Shown here one piece after another: positions 1 to 10,735 of a stretch of 64,000 nucleotides of DNA. The first letter of the stretch is position 1; the number at the start of each line of letters is the position of its first letter. A model generated the notes under the pieces. The model ran no database searches. It saw nothing but the letters and a program-made list of their open reading frames with translations, and was not told where the DNA came from. The stretch is from Glycine soja (lineage: Eukaryota > Streptophyta > Magnoliopsida > Fabales > Fabaceae): contig NC_041002.1 in the NCBI RefSeq assembly GCF_004193775.1, forward strand, positions 34,817,112-34,881,111, in the 5' to 3' direction. The translations under genes and the position numbers were made by a program.

Positions 1-565
1 CAAGCCTGATGTTCTCTTGTTGTCCAGAATAATCGAAGTTTTTTTAAAAAAGAAAAGAAAGGGGAAAACCCTAGGATCAATGTTTTGGTTGATTGATTAA
101 ATGTCAAATGGCTCCATTGCCGTCACTCCAAAATTGTCAAGTGATTAAATCAAACAAAAGATACACTCTGAGGGAGTCCCCGAAGATATTTTCAAAAAGA
201 TAGGATGAGGTCTCATGAGTTATCACATCTTTCAGAAAGAGACAGTCAATCTGTCTTTTCCACCAAAAAAAAAACAAAAAAATCAAATCAAAATAACAAA
301 AATAGGAAGGAATGTCATGAGCATTACATAATTTTCAAGATTTAAAACCTTTTACATTTTACTGCATTTGAAGATGAAGGCTGCATGCATCTGCATCCCA
401 AAAATCATGTTAGGTTATAAGTGCATAGATTTCTCTTTGTATACCCAATTCCCAAATCTAATGTCCTATCTTTTGGATTTAGGATGAGAGGGCCTCTAAA
501 AGAGTCAACCTCTTGCTTTCTCATAAGGTTAAGCCCTTTGGTACTAGTACTTATTTAGCTTGTTT

Positions 566-1190
566 GTAGGACTCAACATCCTTTCCTTTATCTTTCATAG
601 GACTCAAAGTCCTCACTTTTATCTTTCACGGGACTCAAATTCCTCGCTTATCTTTCACAGGATTCAAAGTCCTCGCTTTTATCTTTCATAGGACTCAAAG
701 TCCTCGCTTATCTTTCATAGGACTCAAAGTCCTCGCTTTTATCTTTCACGGGACTCAAAGTCCTCGCTTTTATCTTTCATGGGACTCAAAGTCCTCTGTC
801 TTTATGCTTTCATAGGACTTAAAGTCCTCTGTCATTTACATTTCAAAGACTTCAATGTCTTCAGTCATTTACGCTTTCAAAGACTACAATGTCTTTATTT
901 ACATTTCAAAGACTTCAATGTATTCTATTTTTTACATTTACAAGACTTCAATGCCTTCTATCTTTTACACTTTATAAGACTTCAATGTCTTCTGTCTTTT
1001 ATAGGAGTCAATGTCTTTGTCTTTGTGCTTCTTAGGACTTAACGTCCTCTGTTTCTATGCTTTGAAATAATAATAATAATAAATATAATATAAAAAGAAA
1101 TAAAAAGAACTTCAAATGTCTTCCAATCTACAAGACTTCAATGTCCTCCTTTTTACGTTTCATTAAACTTCAATGTTCTCATGTTTTTTC
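566..1190 (+). repeat. Degenerate ~31-bp tandem array in the Ogre-like 3' UTR
   Basis: Units alternate a T-rich stretch (TTTATCTTTCATA) with a small dyad, GGACTCAAAGTCC, in which GGACT pairs with AGTCC. About seven clean units run from about 590 to 790. They grade into diverged units (GACTTCAATGTC) up to about 1190. A weak open frame through the array at 779-1042 is only a translation of the repeat. Confidence 0.85.
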
Positions 1191-1496
1191 AGTTTCACTT
1201 CCTTGGTTTTTTCCAGTTGCTCGATCAAATAGCAAGATCACTCGAACAAAATTAGTGTCATTATCTTTACTTCCCCTTCATTTCCAATAAAAGGTATGTA
1301 AAGAGGGGCAACTGTCATACCCTAATTTCGTCCAGGGACTATTGTTCATTGATCTTTTGATCCTTGCTAGTCGACTTATGGTGTTGAACGCCAGTTACAA
1401 TGCAAAGCAAGGAACCATTCAATGTTTCGATTAGAAATGTGATAAATACCAAAAAAGAGGGGCAAAAGGGTCTTTTCATTGAGTTTCCTGGACCCT

Positions 1497-1650
1497 AGCT
1501 TGCCCAGGCTAGCCTCTGGCTCGCCTAGGCCCCCAAATTACTTCATGGTCAAGGAACCATCTCGCCTGGGCGAGCCGGTTACTTCAGGAGTAAGCATCAG
1601 CTCGCCCAAGCGAGTTGCCATTGCCCCAAGTGCCCATTTTCCTATAAATA
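1497..1650 (+). promoter_or_regulatory. U3 promoter region of the Ogre-like LTR: palindromes upstream of a TATA box
   Basis: TATAAATA lies at 1643-1650. The 150 bp upstream carry four GC-rich dyads of the CTCGCC/GGCGAG type: near 1497, near 1517, 1561-1573 (CTCGCCTGGGCGAG) and 1601-1614 (CTCGCCCAAGCGAG). Function is inferred from position only. Confidence 0.5.
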
Positions 1651-2162
1651 GGCATGCTAGGGAGGCTGAGGAGAGGTTCCAAGGTTCACTACTTGAGGGA
1701 ATTGAGAGAATTAAGAAAGAAGAGCAAATGAAGTTGAGGCGCTACTGAATCGCGATTGTGATCAATCTCTACATCATTTCTCATTTGGTGTTCTTCGTGC
1801 TACCGTCGGTTAGTTTTGTTTTTGAGGATTGAATGTGATCTATGTACCCTTAGGCAACACCCTTGTCGATCCCAAAAAATGAAAAAATATAAAAAGGGAA
1901 ATACACAATTTTGAAGTCATGTTTTGCACACTCGATCAAAGGCTTCAGTCCCTCGTGATGGACGCGTGGGGTGCTAATACCTTCCCCATGTGTAAACAAC
2001 TCCTGAACCCTTATTTTCAAAATTCACAAACCTTCTTTTTGGTTTTCCTAACGTTTTCCTCAAATAAACGTTGGTGGTGACTCCCACACGTTTTCCTTTT
2101 TGAAAGATGCTCCTTTGGCTTTTCACCCGCACTCCCGTTGAAGGGTAGGTTGCAACACATAC

Positions 2163-2681
2163 ATTTACACTCCTTTTTTGATGATGACAATCATTATCCA
2201 GTGAATTCTTTTCGGCATCATTAAAACCTGCATGATTCATATTTTCCCCCTTTTTGATGATGGCAATCATTATAAGAATATCTATTTGTGTAGTTCACTC
2301 CCCCTTGATTTTGCAATGATTGTTTATATGAAACAGTTAAAGATTTCATATAAATAAATAAAAAATGTCTCAATAAAAATAGATAATTCCCTTACTATCT
2401 TATTTTTTATCTATCTCTCCCCCTTTGTCAACATCAAAAACAAATCATGAGCAGAGAGAAGAAAAATATTCAGCAATTTATAATGAATTAATAGAGCAGA
2501 GCATGCCATACCATTCAAAGTACCATTTCTTGGCTTAAAAAGAGTTAGTCTCATCAACAACAATTATGAGAATCACATGATACCAAAAAGCCTTTATCAC
2601 ATAATTGATGAATACTTAGCAAACTATGCTTAAGACCATCAACAAGTAAAACATTTCCTATGGAGGTAGAAGGATTCGTAC
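2163..2681 (-). other. Copia B 3' untranslated region with several PPT-like tracts
   Basis: This stretch is non-coding. On the minus strand it holds several GGGGGAGA-type purine runs: complement of 2418-2428, complement of 2298-2304, complement of 2244-2258 and complement of 2170-2182. The last sits directly before the LTR start. The segment 2178-2240 also recurs at 5521-5580, showing that a second copy of the same 3' UTR abuts the other side of the B LTR. Confidence 0.6.
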
Positions 2682-4564
2682 CTATTTTTCAACTCCAAGA
2701 ATTTTACCTTTGTTGTTGTCTCCATAGGTCTCATGTCCACTATTTTTGGGAGAAATATGAATAAACTTTGATGCATCTCCTGCCATGTGTTTGGAGCAAC
2801 CGCTATCAATTATCAACTTTGTTTCAAGGAGTCCATCATTCATATAATCATATTTTGATTTTGGTACCCAAATTTTCTTGGGTCCTTGAATGTTGGTTTT
2901 GACTAAAAATCCTTTTGGAACCCATACCATTTTTCCAATGCTACTACCATTCTTTCTAATATAACATGTTGATGCACTATGACCTCTCTTACAACAGTAA
3001 AAGCATGTTAAGAAGGGAGAACTAGTCTTTTGAGTGGAGGCAAATAAATTTTTATACATCTTTTGTTGATTTTCAAGATTATATCCTAATCCAGCCTTAT
3101 CAAAAACACATCTTTGTTTTCCTAATATAATATCTAAATTATTTTTACCAAGAGTAAATTTGGCAAGATCAATTTTTAAAGCTACAATTTCGTCTTTGAA
3201 TTTATCACAACATTCACATGAATGAGATGCTTTATTGTTTTCTTGTACTAAGCATTTTGTAGAAGATTAGTTTTTATATACTGATTTTAAAATTTTAACT
3301 TCAGATTTAAGATTTTCTAACTCTACATTTAATTTGAAAATTTCCTTTTCTAAACTTGAAATATTTTTCTTAGAATATGAAACTAATTTGGCAAGTTTGA
3401 CAGATTCTTTATGTAAGTCATTGAATGCATCTTAGAGTTCATCAAAAGAAATAGATAAGTCACAGTTAGAAGACATTACCTCTTCTCCGCTTTCATAGTC
3501 TTTGGCCATGAGGCCCAGATTTATGATTTCATTTTTTGAATCACTTGACGAATCCATGTCATTATCTTCCCAAGTGATGTATGTTTTTTTTTCTTTCTTA
3601 TCTTTGAAATTTTTCTTGTCGGATTTTTCCATTCTTTTTTTAAAGAAAGGACAATCAAATCTCAAGTGCCCATTCATAGCATTTTGGAACTAAGGAGGAA
3701 TCTTCTCCTTTCTTCTTTGAATTGAAGTTTGATCTCTTTTGATTTCCTTTGTTTCTAGGAAATTTATATTGAATCTTTTCACAAAAAGCCTGAAATCATC
3801 ATCTTCTTCTATTTCATTCAAGTCCTCTTTGTCACGTTCTTCTTGAGTAGAAGATGAGGCTTTAAGTGCAATTCCTTTCTTTTTTTTGTCATTTTCTTCA
3901 TGTTGGTTTAGTCTCATAAGTTCCATTTCATGTTCCTGAAGCTTTCCAAAAAGAATTGCAAGAGTTATGTTAGCAAGATCTCTCAATTTTGCAATTGCAG
4001 TTACCTTTGGTTGCCATTGCCTGCTTAAACATTTCAACACTTTGTTAATGAGATCTTCATTAGGAAATATTTTTCCCAATGATGCAAGATGATTAACTAT
4101 ATGTGTAAATCTCTTTTGCATATTTTGTATGGTCTCATTTTGATTCATTCTAAACAGTTCATATTCATATGTGAGAGTGTTTATTCTAGATCTCTTAACA
4201 ATAGTTGTGCCTTCATGTGTAACTTGTAATGAATCCCATATTTCTTTTGCATTTTTACAATTTGAAACTCTAAAATACTTATCCATGCCCAATGCAGAAG
4301 TAATTATACTCTTGGCTTTTAAATTATATTGAACCCTTCTTCTTCATCTTCATCCCATTGTTCTCTAGGTTTTTATATAGTTGCATTTCCCACTACCATT
4401 GTAGGAATGAAGGGACCAATTTCAATGGCTTCCCATATATTTAAATCTATGGCTTCTATAAAGATATGCATTTGGGTTTTCCAATAGTGATAACCCTCAC
4501 CGTTGAAAATAAGAGTCCTATTAATAGAATTTCCCTCAAGAAATGGGAAGTTAGATGAGACCAT
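2682..4564 (-). pseudogene. Copia B gag-protease remnant
   Basis: The reading direction is right to left. 4564-4373 encodes the gag N-terminus (NGEGYHYWKTQMHIFIEA). 4292-3690 encodes the gag core, including the stretch from WDSLQVTHEGT to INTLTYEYELFRM, typical of copia Gag (UBN2/DUF4219 type). 3677-3432 and 3059-2682 continue with a zinc-knuckle-like CFYCCKRGHSASTC and a protease motif IDSGCSKHMAGD. The frames are separated by stops and frameshifts (breaks near 4300-4370, 3680 and 3060-3430), so no polyprotein can be made. The usual product would be a capsid plus an aspartic protease acting in cytoplasmic virus-like particles. Everything downstream of the protease is gone. Confidence 0.85.
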
Positions 4565-4573
4565 AATTATTCT

Positions 4574-5506
4574 TGAAGTTTTTAAGCATAACTTAAAGGG
4601 GGGGTGAATTAAGTCTTACAAAATTTCCCTCTAACAAAACTTTTAACCCCCTTTTAAATGATAGGCTCAGAATGTAGAAGAAGAAGCAATAATCAATTTA
4701 ATAATGTTCTTTAAACGTGCAAGACAAAATTGATTGCAATAAGATAAATACGATAAGGGAAGAAAGAATTACAAACTCGATTTATACTAGTTTGGCCATT
4801 TCCCATGCCTACGTCCAGTCCTCAAGGAACCCACTTGAGATTTTCCACTATCTCTATAAATCCTTTACAGACTTTGAACACACCTTGGGATCCCTCACCC
4901 TTGTGTTCAAGATTCTCGCACTCCAATAGACACACCATCTCTTGATTACAACTGAGTTCAAGAGGTGAACATAAAGATTTCTATCCTTTAGAGTAGATGA
5001 TACAAATTGAAGATCCTAGATGAATTTCTCTCTTTTAGAGATGATAATACAAATTGAAGTTCCTAGATGAATTCTCAATAGATTTGCAAATTTTTTCCCA
5101 ATAGTTGTTGAGAAAGCATTTGACAATTAAGTTCTCTTAAAAAATATATCTCTCTCTCTTTTTTTGAAGTAAGACACACTTATATATAGGCCCACCATGC
5201 CTTTTCAAAATGGTTTGAAGAGATGTTTCTTTTCAAAAAGCTTTTCTGAAGTTTTCTCACTGGTAATCGATTACAAGTTTCTGGTAATCGATTACATAGT
5301 TATATTTTGAAGGGTCATGACTTTTCAAAGTGTTTTCTGAAGTGTTGTTACTGGTAATCGATTACAAACATTTCGTAATCGATTACAAGATTTAAAATTC
5401 AAATTTCAAAACCCTTTTGAAAAAGCTCATTTGAAATCTTGTCTGCTAGTAAACGATTACACTGCCTAGTAATCGATCATTAAAAACCTGTATTCATACA
5501 TTTACA
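4574..5506 (-). repeat. LTR of copia B (minus orientation)
   Basis: On the minus strand the LTR starts TGTAAATGTATGAATACAGG at 5506, has a TATA box (complement of 5181-5190), and ends near 4574 beyond a C-rich tract (complement of 4600-4606). It shares extensive sequence with LTR fragment D (47890-48450) and is related to the solo LTR at 45193-46271. Both neighbours are copia internal sequence: gag on the left, and a PPT with 3' UTR on the right (5507-5580). A single LTR therefore sits between two internal regions. The left end is uncertain by about 20 bp. Confidence 0.7.
5261..5478 (+). promoter_or_regulatory. Three GTAATCGATTAC dyad pairs in U3 of LTR B
   Basis: Dyad centres are at 5268/5289, 5359/5380 and 5454/5474, giving centre-to-centre spacings of 21, 21 and 20 bp. 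They lie upstream of the LTR TATA box in the minus transcription direction. The third pair is degenerate. Confidence 0.7.
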
Positions 5507-5580
5507 TTCTCCCCTTTTTTTATGATGACAATCATTATCCAGTGAATTCTTTTCAGCATCATCAAAACCTACATGATTCA
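5507..5580 (-). other. PPT and 3' UTR stub of a second copia B-family copy
   Basis: The complement of 5507-5520 is an A/G-rich tract directly before the LTR B start. The next 60 bp match 2178-2240. This is the 3' end of another copy of the same family, joined to the LTR that also serves the gag on its other side. Confidence 0.6.
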
Positions 5581-6055
5581 CACCACCTTTGGACCCATTC
5601 TAATCAATTTTGCTCCGCTAGAAGTCGTGACTAAAGTTGAAGTTAAGCAGATGATTGGATTGGCCATGGACAACTTTGCTGAGAAGCAAACGACAGAGGA
5701 TGAAGAGTTTAGACGCATCATGCAACAAGCTATTGCTACTCAGTTCAGTAGCCTTGGTGAATCTCTCATTTTGAATCTCCAACAGGCCGAAATGCATCTG
5801 TTCAACATTGTTGCTACTACCCCAATGCTACTTCCACTCGTCCAACCTCAACCACCAATAAGTATTTCACCTACTCTTCCAATCCCTACCCAAACCCAAA
5901 CACTTAGCCTTGACCCTCCACCACAAACAACCATTCCCCAAACACTTTCGCCACCACCTACTTACTCTGATATTCCATCACCATCAAACCACCTACCACA
6001 ATCTCACCTTCAAACCCACGTTTTTGCTAATGACAAAAGAGGGAGAAGTTTATGA
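5573..6055 (+). CDS. Unrecognised proline-rich ORF in the 3' region of copia E
   Basis: This is a 160-codon open frame. The first ~85 residues are acidic and helical-looking (for example KVEVKQMIGLAMDNFAEKQT). A Pro/Thr/Gln-rich tail of about 65 residues follows (PPISISPTLPIPTQTQ and more PPP runs). No catalytic motif or zinc finger is visible. It is followed by about 250 bp of 3' UTR, a PPT and the LTR of copia E. It thus occupies the position between pol and PPT where SIRE/Maximus-type copia elements carry an accessory or envelope-like ORF. The 5' end abuts sequence of another element at about 5575, so the true N-terminus is probably missing and the first ATG may be fortuitous. Function is unknown. 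Confidence 0.4.
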   Translation: MIHTTFGPILINFAPLEVVTKVEVKQMIGLAMDNFAEKQTTEDEEFRRIMQQAIATQFSSLGESLILNLQQAEMHLFNIVATTPMLLPLVQPQPPISISPTLPIPTQTQTLSLDPPPQTTIPQTLSPPPTYSDIPSPSNHLPQSHLQTHVFANDKRGRSL

Positions 6056-6324
6056 AAGAAATTTTTTATGTAAACACCAGTCAATTAATAAAACAAGGTG
6101 TTTTGAAAGATTTATCTATGTCTACAGTTGCATCCACTCATGCATATAAATAATAGACTTAGGAGGAGCTAAAAGCTACCAAACATAGCATTTTGATCTA
6201 TTGTTATTCACATTACAACAGCATTTTGATCTGTTGTCATTCATACTACAACTATTCTTATTTATACTTTCTATATTCACTACTCCAAATGTATATAGTT
6301 TATCATTATTAAAAAGGGGGAGAT
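6056..6324 (+). other. Copia E 3' UTR and polypurine tract
   Basis: This is AT-rich non-coding sequence with two similar short segments (CATTTTGATCTATTGT-like at 6189 and 6222). It ends in the PPT AAAAAGGGGGAGA at 6311-6323, which directly precedes the LTR. Confidence 0.7.
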
Positions 6325-7494
6325 TGTTAGACATTAGACAATCCATCAATGGATGACCCAAACATCTCTTAAGGTTTTGATGAAAACAAATATATAAATT
6401 TGTGTTAACCACCTTGTTGCATGTAAGTCAACAGGTTTGACGATTGGTAGCAACAACAGGTGAGACTTACCCATTAGTGGATACCTTGTCTACTGGAAGC
6501 AAGAAGTACTTTTCCAGTCCATCCAAACAGCGATTGGAATAAACATTTTATTTGAATTACTAATTTATTCCAGTTTATATGATTTTTGTTTAAAAGGAAT
6601 ATATTTGTAAGTCTATCTTTTATTTCTTTTTATATGTCTAACGATCATATTGAGTTATGAATGAAAAAATATGAAAAGTCCTGATCCTTTCAGACAACAG
6701 CGCGTAGTATCCACTTATTTCAGGAAACAAGATCAATCTGGACAATGGTCATAGCATTCAATCCTGAAGATACTCTCCACAATTACGAGCATCTCTCTAC
6801 CAAAAAAATACAACATCAAGGATTGAGGAAAAAGGAAGGAATCTACATAAAAAGACAAGAGTCATGAATCAAGAAACGATAGAAAAAAAATTGTTGAGAA
6901 ACACATTAAGCTTAAGAGAGTCCAACCTTTGTAGTATAAAAAGCATTAGTGAGAGATTCGAACCTTATCTTAAATCCACTCTTTGAGTGTTGTAAAGAAT
7001 CTTTGATTCTATATCAAACTTTTGTTTCTGAAAGCTAAGAGTGACTTATTGACAAAACAATACTTGGTTGTTCTTAGATTCAGGGGCAGTCTAAGGGTTT
7101 TTCCAAGAATGGCATTAAGAATACTTGTAAGCCGGAAGTGGCAAGAAAGAATACTTGTTGTAATCAAGTTTAATTAGTGGATCCCTTTACTGATTGGAAA
7201 AGAGAATTGGACGTAACTCAGGTTGAGTGAACTAGTATAAAATTAAATATTTGTACTATTCTTCTTTAGCTTATCAAAGTATTTCAAAGTCTATTGTTGA
7301 CACATTCTACACATAACTTTTTCACTTGAAAATAAGCTTTGTACACCATAGAAGGACAGTCCACTCTCAGTCATTGGACGAGGGTTCTTATAAACTTGTT
7401 CCTCATAACATCTTCCATTTTGAAAAGGTTTTATATTTTGAATAACACACTATTCAATCCCCCCCCCCTTTAGTTTGATTTATTGTATTTCAAC
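6325..7494 (+). repeat. 3' LTR of copia E (plus orientation)
   Basis: The LTR starts TGTTAGACATTAGACAATCC right after the PPT. It ends near 7494, beyond a C-run (7461-7471) of the kind seen near the 3' ends of several copia LTRs here. At 7497 the sequence switches abruptly to minus-strand RT of copia H, so this LTR has invaded or recombined into H. The right boundary is known to within about 5 bp. Confidence 0.65.
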
Positions 7495-7496
7495 CT

Positions 7497-10400
7497 TATC
7501 ATTTTCATCCAATTTGTTGCAGAAGACCCACTTTGCTCCAACAACTTTCTTCCCTTTGTTCAACTAACTTGCAAACATCATTCTTTTTAAACTAATCAAG
7601 TTCCTCTTTCATGGCCTTGATCCAGTTATCATCTTGCATTGCATCATCAATGTGTTTGGGTTTCACTTTAGAAACCAATGCAATTTTCCCTTGTGATCTG
7701 AGTGATGATCTTGTTTGAACATGATCTATTGGGTCTTCGATGATTTGACTTTCTGGATGGTTTCTTCTCATGATGCATCTAGTAGGTTCTCTTACCTCTT
7801 CTTGGACTTCTTGTTGGGTGGACACTTTTGTTTCTAGGTTCTTTTTAGACGAGCTAGGTTCTATTGAGTCATTGTTCAGTCTTAGATCAACAAAAGACTC
7901 ATCTAGCTTTGATAAATCTCTATCAGGCTTATTTTTGTCAAATCTCACATGAATAGCTTCTTCAACTACCAAGGTTCTTGAGTTGTAAACTCTGAATGCC
8001 TTAGAAGTTTCAGAATATCCAAGAAATGTTCCATTATCACTTCTCGAATCTAACTTTCCTAAGTTATCCTTTGTGTTGAGAATGAAACATTTGCATCCAA
8101 ATGGATGAAGATATGATATGTTGGGTTTTTGTTCCTTCCACAATTCATAAGGATTCCTTTTTAGGATTGGTCTTATGTAAATTATGTTTTGAAGATAACA
8201 TGTAGTATTCATCGCTTCTACCCAAAAATGCTTAGAGGTTGAATTATCATTGAGCATTGTCTTAGCCATCTCTTGTAGAGATGTGTTCTTTCTTTCAACT
8301 ACCCTATTTTGTTGAGGTGTTATTGATGTTGAAACATTTTGAAGAATTCCATTTTGTTCACAAAAATGTTGAAACTTATCGTTTTCAAACTCTTCCTCAT
8401 GATCACTTTTGATTGAAGTAATGCATACTCTTTTTCATTTTGAGCACATTTACAAAATTTAAACAAGATATCCAAAGTCTCATCCTTGTGGTTTAGGAAC
8501 ATAACCCATGTCCATATAGAGTAGTCGTCCACTATGACAAGTCCATACCTCTTTCCATAAGTGGACGTAATTCTGGTTAGACAAAATAGATCAAGGTATA
8601 GTAACTACAAGGATCTAGAGGTGGAAACAATGTTTTTACATGAAAAAAGAGTTTTTAATCTATTTCCCCTTTTGACATGTCTCACAAACTAAATCATCCT
8701 TAAATGACATACTTGGTAGACCTCTTACAAGGTTGTTTTTCTATAATTTAGAGATTAATCTCCAACTTGCATGACCAAGTTTTTTATGTCATAGCCAATG
8801 ATTTTCTTTAATAGATAGTAAGCATGACACCTTTTGATTCAAAAGTTCTCCCAATCTGATCTTGTAGAGGTTACCTTTTCTCTTGGCGGAGAATAGAGAG
8901 GACCCATTTTTAGATTTTACGACACACTCATCCTTGTTAAAGGAGATACCATATCCACTGTCACATAATTAACTTATGCTCAGTAGATTATGTTTGAATC
9001 CTTCCAAAAATAGTACATTATCAATAGAGGGATAGGAGTGAATACCTATCTTACCTACTTCTATTATTTTTCCTTTTTGATTCCCTCCAAAAGTGACTGT
9101 TCCACTATGATAGAAAGCTAGGCATTGGAACATAAACCTTTCTCCTATCATGTGCAATGAGCAGCCACTCTCCAGGTATCAAGATAGGCGTCTACTTCCT
9201 GCTATCAAGGACATCTACAACAATAATAATCTTTTTCTTATGTACCTAAATCTTTTTGGGTCCTTTGTGTTAGCCATAAAGGTATTGGTTGTACCCTTCT
9301 TATACTGATCTCTACACTTGGACATCATGTGTCCAGTCTTACCACAGAAATAACAGACAATAGTGTTGCTATCATTAACATAGATCTTTCCATCATATCC
9401 ATTTCCAGATTTGTCTGAGGAACTTCTACAGTACCCTAACAGTTTATTAAGATTATTTGTTCCATTGACAAATATGGCTAATTTAGTTTTTAAGGTTCTA
9501 ATTTCCTCTTGAGGTTTTACAACACCACGAGGTTGACCCTTAAATTCTTGATTCTTTAAAAGGTTATCATTCAAGAATTTCATAGATCTTTTGTGTTCCT
9601 CTCATTCCACCCAAAAATTATGTTTACTTATTTTAAGGTCTTAATGATCTTTGTGTGCTTGTGTGCATTCTCTCCACAGATCATTTATTTCTTCATTTTG
9701 ATAATCACAAAGTTCATTCAGCTTTTTCAAATCTTTTTTGAGGATCTTTCAATTTGTTTTCAAAATCCTGAATGTTCTTAAGAATAGTATATTTTTCCTT
9801 GGCATTTGTCTCATTCTTAAGGCATAGCTTTGACTTATCTTCCTTAAGAGTTACGTAATCTCCACATATATAAATGGACTCATCCAGTGAAACATCCACA
9901 TGATCTTGAAGGGTTTTCTAAAGTTTCAAATGATTTTTGGATAGTTTGCTGAAATCTTTTCGCAAGTTTTTGTAAAGTTTTTAAAGAATAGACGAGTTAG
10001 ACAGAAGTTTATGATAAACATTATTAAAAGCCTGAAGGTCATTGAACTTTACCTTATCTTCTTGATCTGATTAGAATTTTTAGAAATTGTATCTGCCATT
10101 AGACATATATTGGTTTCATCATCTTCTTCATTAGATAAAGAGTCATCCAGATCTTCCCAAGTACTCATAAGACCCTTTTTTGTCTTGTAGTGTTTCTTTT
10201 TGTCCTAAGCATCTTAGTTCATTGAGAATAGTTTGAAAGCATACTTTGTATGTCTTTGCCTTCTTCCATACAAAAGAGTTCATACTTACGAGTGAGGAGA
10301 CTGAGTTTATTCCTCTTTACTTATGACATGCCTTCGCATGTTACAGCCAGAGTGTCCTACACTTGTTTGGCACTTCTGAAGTTGTGTACCATGGTGTACT

Positions 10401-10733
10401 CCTCTTCTAGTAGAGCACACAACATCACATTTTGAGCCATGGAGTTAAGCAGGAATCGCAGTTTTTGCTTCTCCATCCATCGGCCTCTAAGAATTTCATT
10501 CAACTGATCATCATATGGAATATAATTTCCATTTTCCCACCACGTCCCATAGACCTAGATGAATGAATTCAAAGTGAGCTATCATTCGCTCGTTCCATTA
10601 ATCATATTTTATGCCTCTGAACATTGATGGTTTGTTGGTCAAGAATCCTTCTTCTATATCTTTGAAATTCTATATCTTTTCCTTAGTATTGTCAGATACT
10701 AAATCCTTAAGGCCAAGCTCAAATACCAACTAA
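7497..10733 (-). pseudogene. Copia H gag-pol remnant, minus strand
   Basis: Read right to left. A degenerate primer-site-like AGTTGGTATTTGAGC (complement of 10719-10733) is followed by gag (about 10600-9900, including a recognisable SLLTRKYELF) and then a zinc knuckle CYFCGKTGHMMSKC (9215-9583). The protease motif reads ESGCSLHM, with the catalytic Asp changed to Glu (about 9160). Next come integrase core MDDYSIWTWVMFL (8532-8320), the integrase C-terminal region with SDNGTFLGYSETSKAFRVYN (8269-7592), and the first residues of RT up to 7497. RT and RNase H are cut off by LTR E. Frameshifts and stops separate every block, so the copy is dead. Confidence 0.85.
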
Positions 10734-10735
10734 AA

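Larger units (their letters stand above)
1..2157 (+). mobile_element. 3' end of an Ogre/Tat-like Ty3/gypsy element (3' UTR, PPT, 3' LTR)
   Basis: The polypurine tract AAGAGGGGCA (1301-1310) is followed by an LTR that starts TGTCATACCCTAATTTCGTC at 1313 and ends TGCAACA at 2157, about 845 bp. Upstream of the tract is non-coding, T-rich sequence with a tandem array. A long repeat-bearing 3' UTR followed by a PPT and an LTR of this type is typical of legume Ogre/Tat elements. Immediately after 2157 comes CATACATTTACA, which matches the end of the copia B LTR near 5495-5506. The element therefore appears to have inserted inside the 3' LTR of copia B, and its 5' half lies outside the window. If so, CATAC (2158-2162) should be one copy of the target-site duplication. 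The clade call is from family knowledge. Confidence 0.75.
2158..5506 (-). mobile_element. Copia B: internally deleted Ty1/copia element, minus strand
   Basis: On the minus strand the order is LTR (5506-4574), gag and protease (4564-2682), 3' UTR with PPT-like tracts, PPT near 2170-2182, and the first 12 bp of the 3' LTR (2169-2158). Integrase, RT and RNase H are missing. The 3' LTR is cut off by the Ogre-like element that ends at 2157. No primer binding site resembling TGGTATCAGAGC is seen between the LTR and the first gag ATG (4564), only about 10 bp downstream, so the leader has also been lost or rearranged. Confidence 0.75.

Noticed and set aside
779..1042. Open frame rich in HLHFKDFNVF repeats
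   Set aside because: It is a translation of the 3' UTR tandem repeat; no start context or conserved domain.
5261..5295. ATCGAT (ClaI) sites as signs of cloning vector or assembly artefact
   Set aside because: The dyads are extended (12-16 bp), diverged, and sit in many independent LTRs; they are biological.
5261..5480. Dyad array as a MITE
   Set aside because: No terminal inverted repeats enclosing the array and no target-site duplication; it is part of the LTR in every relative.
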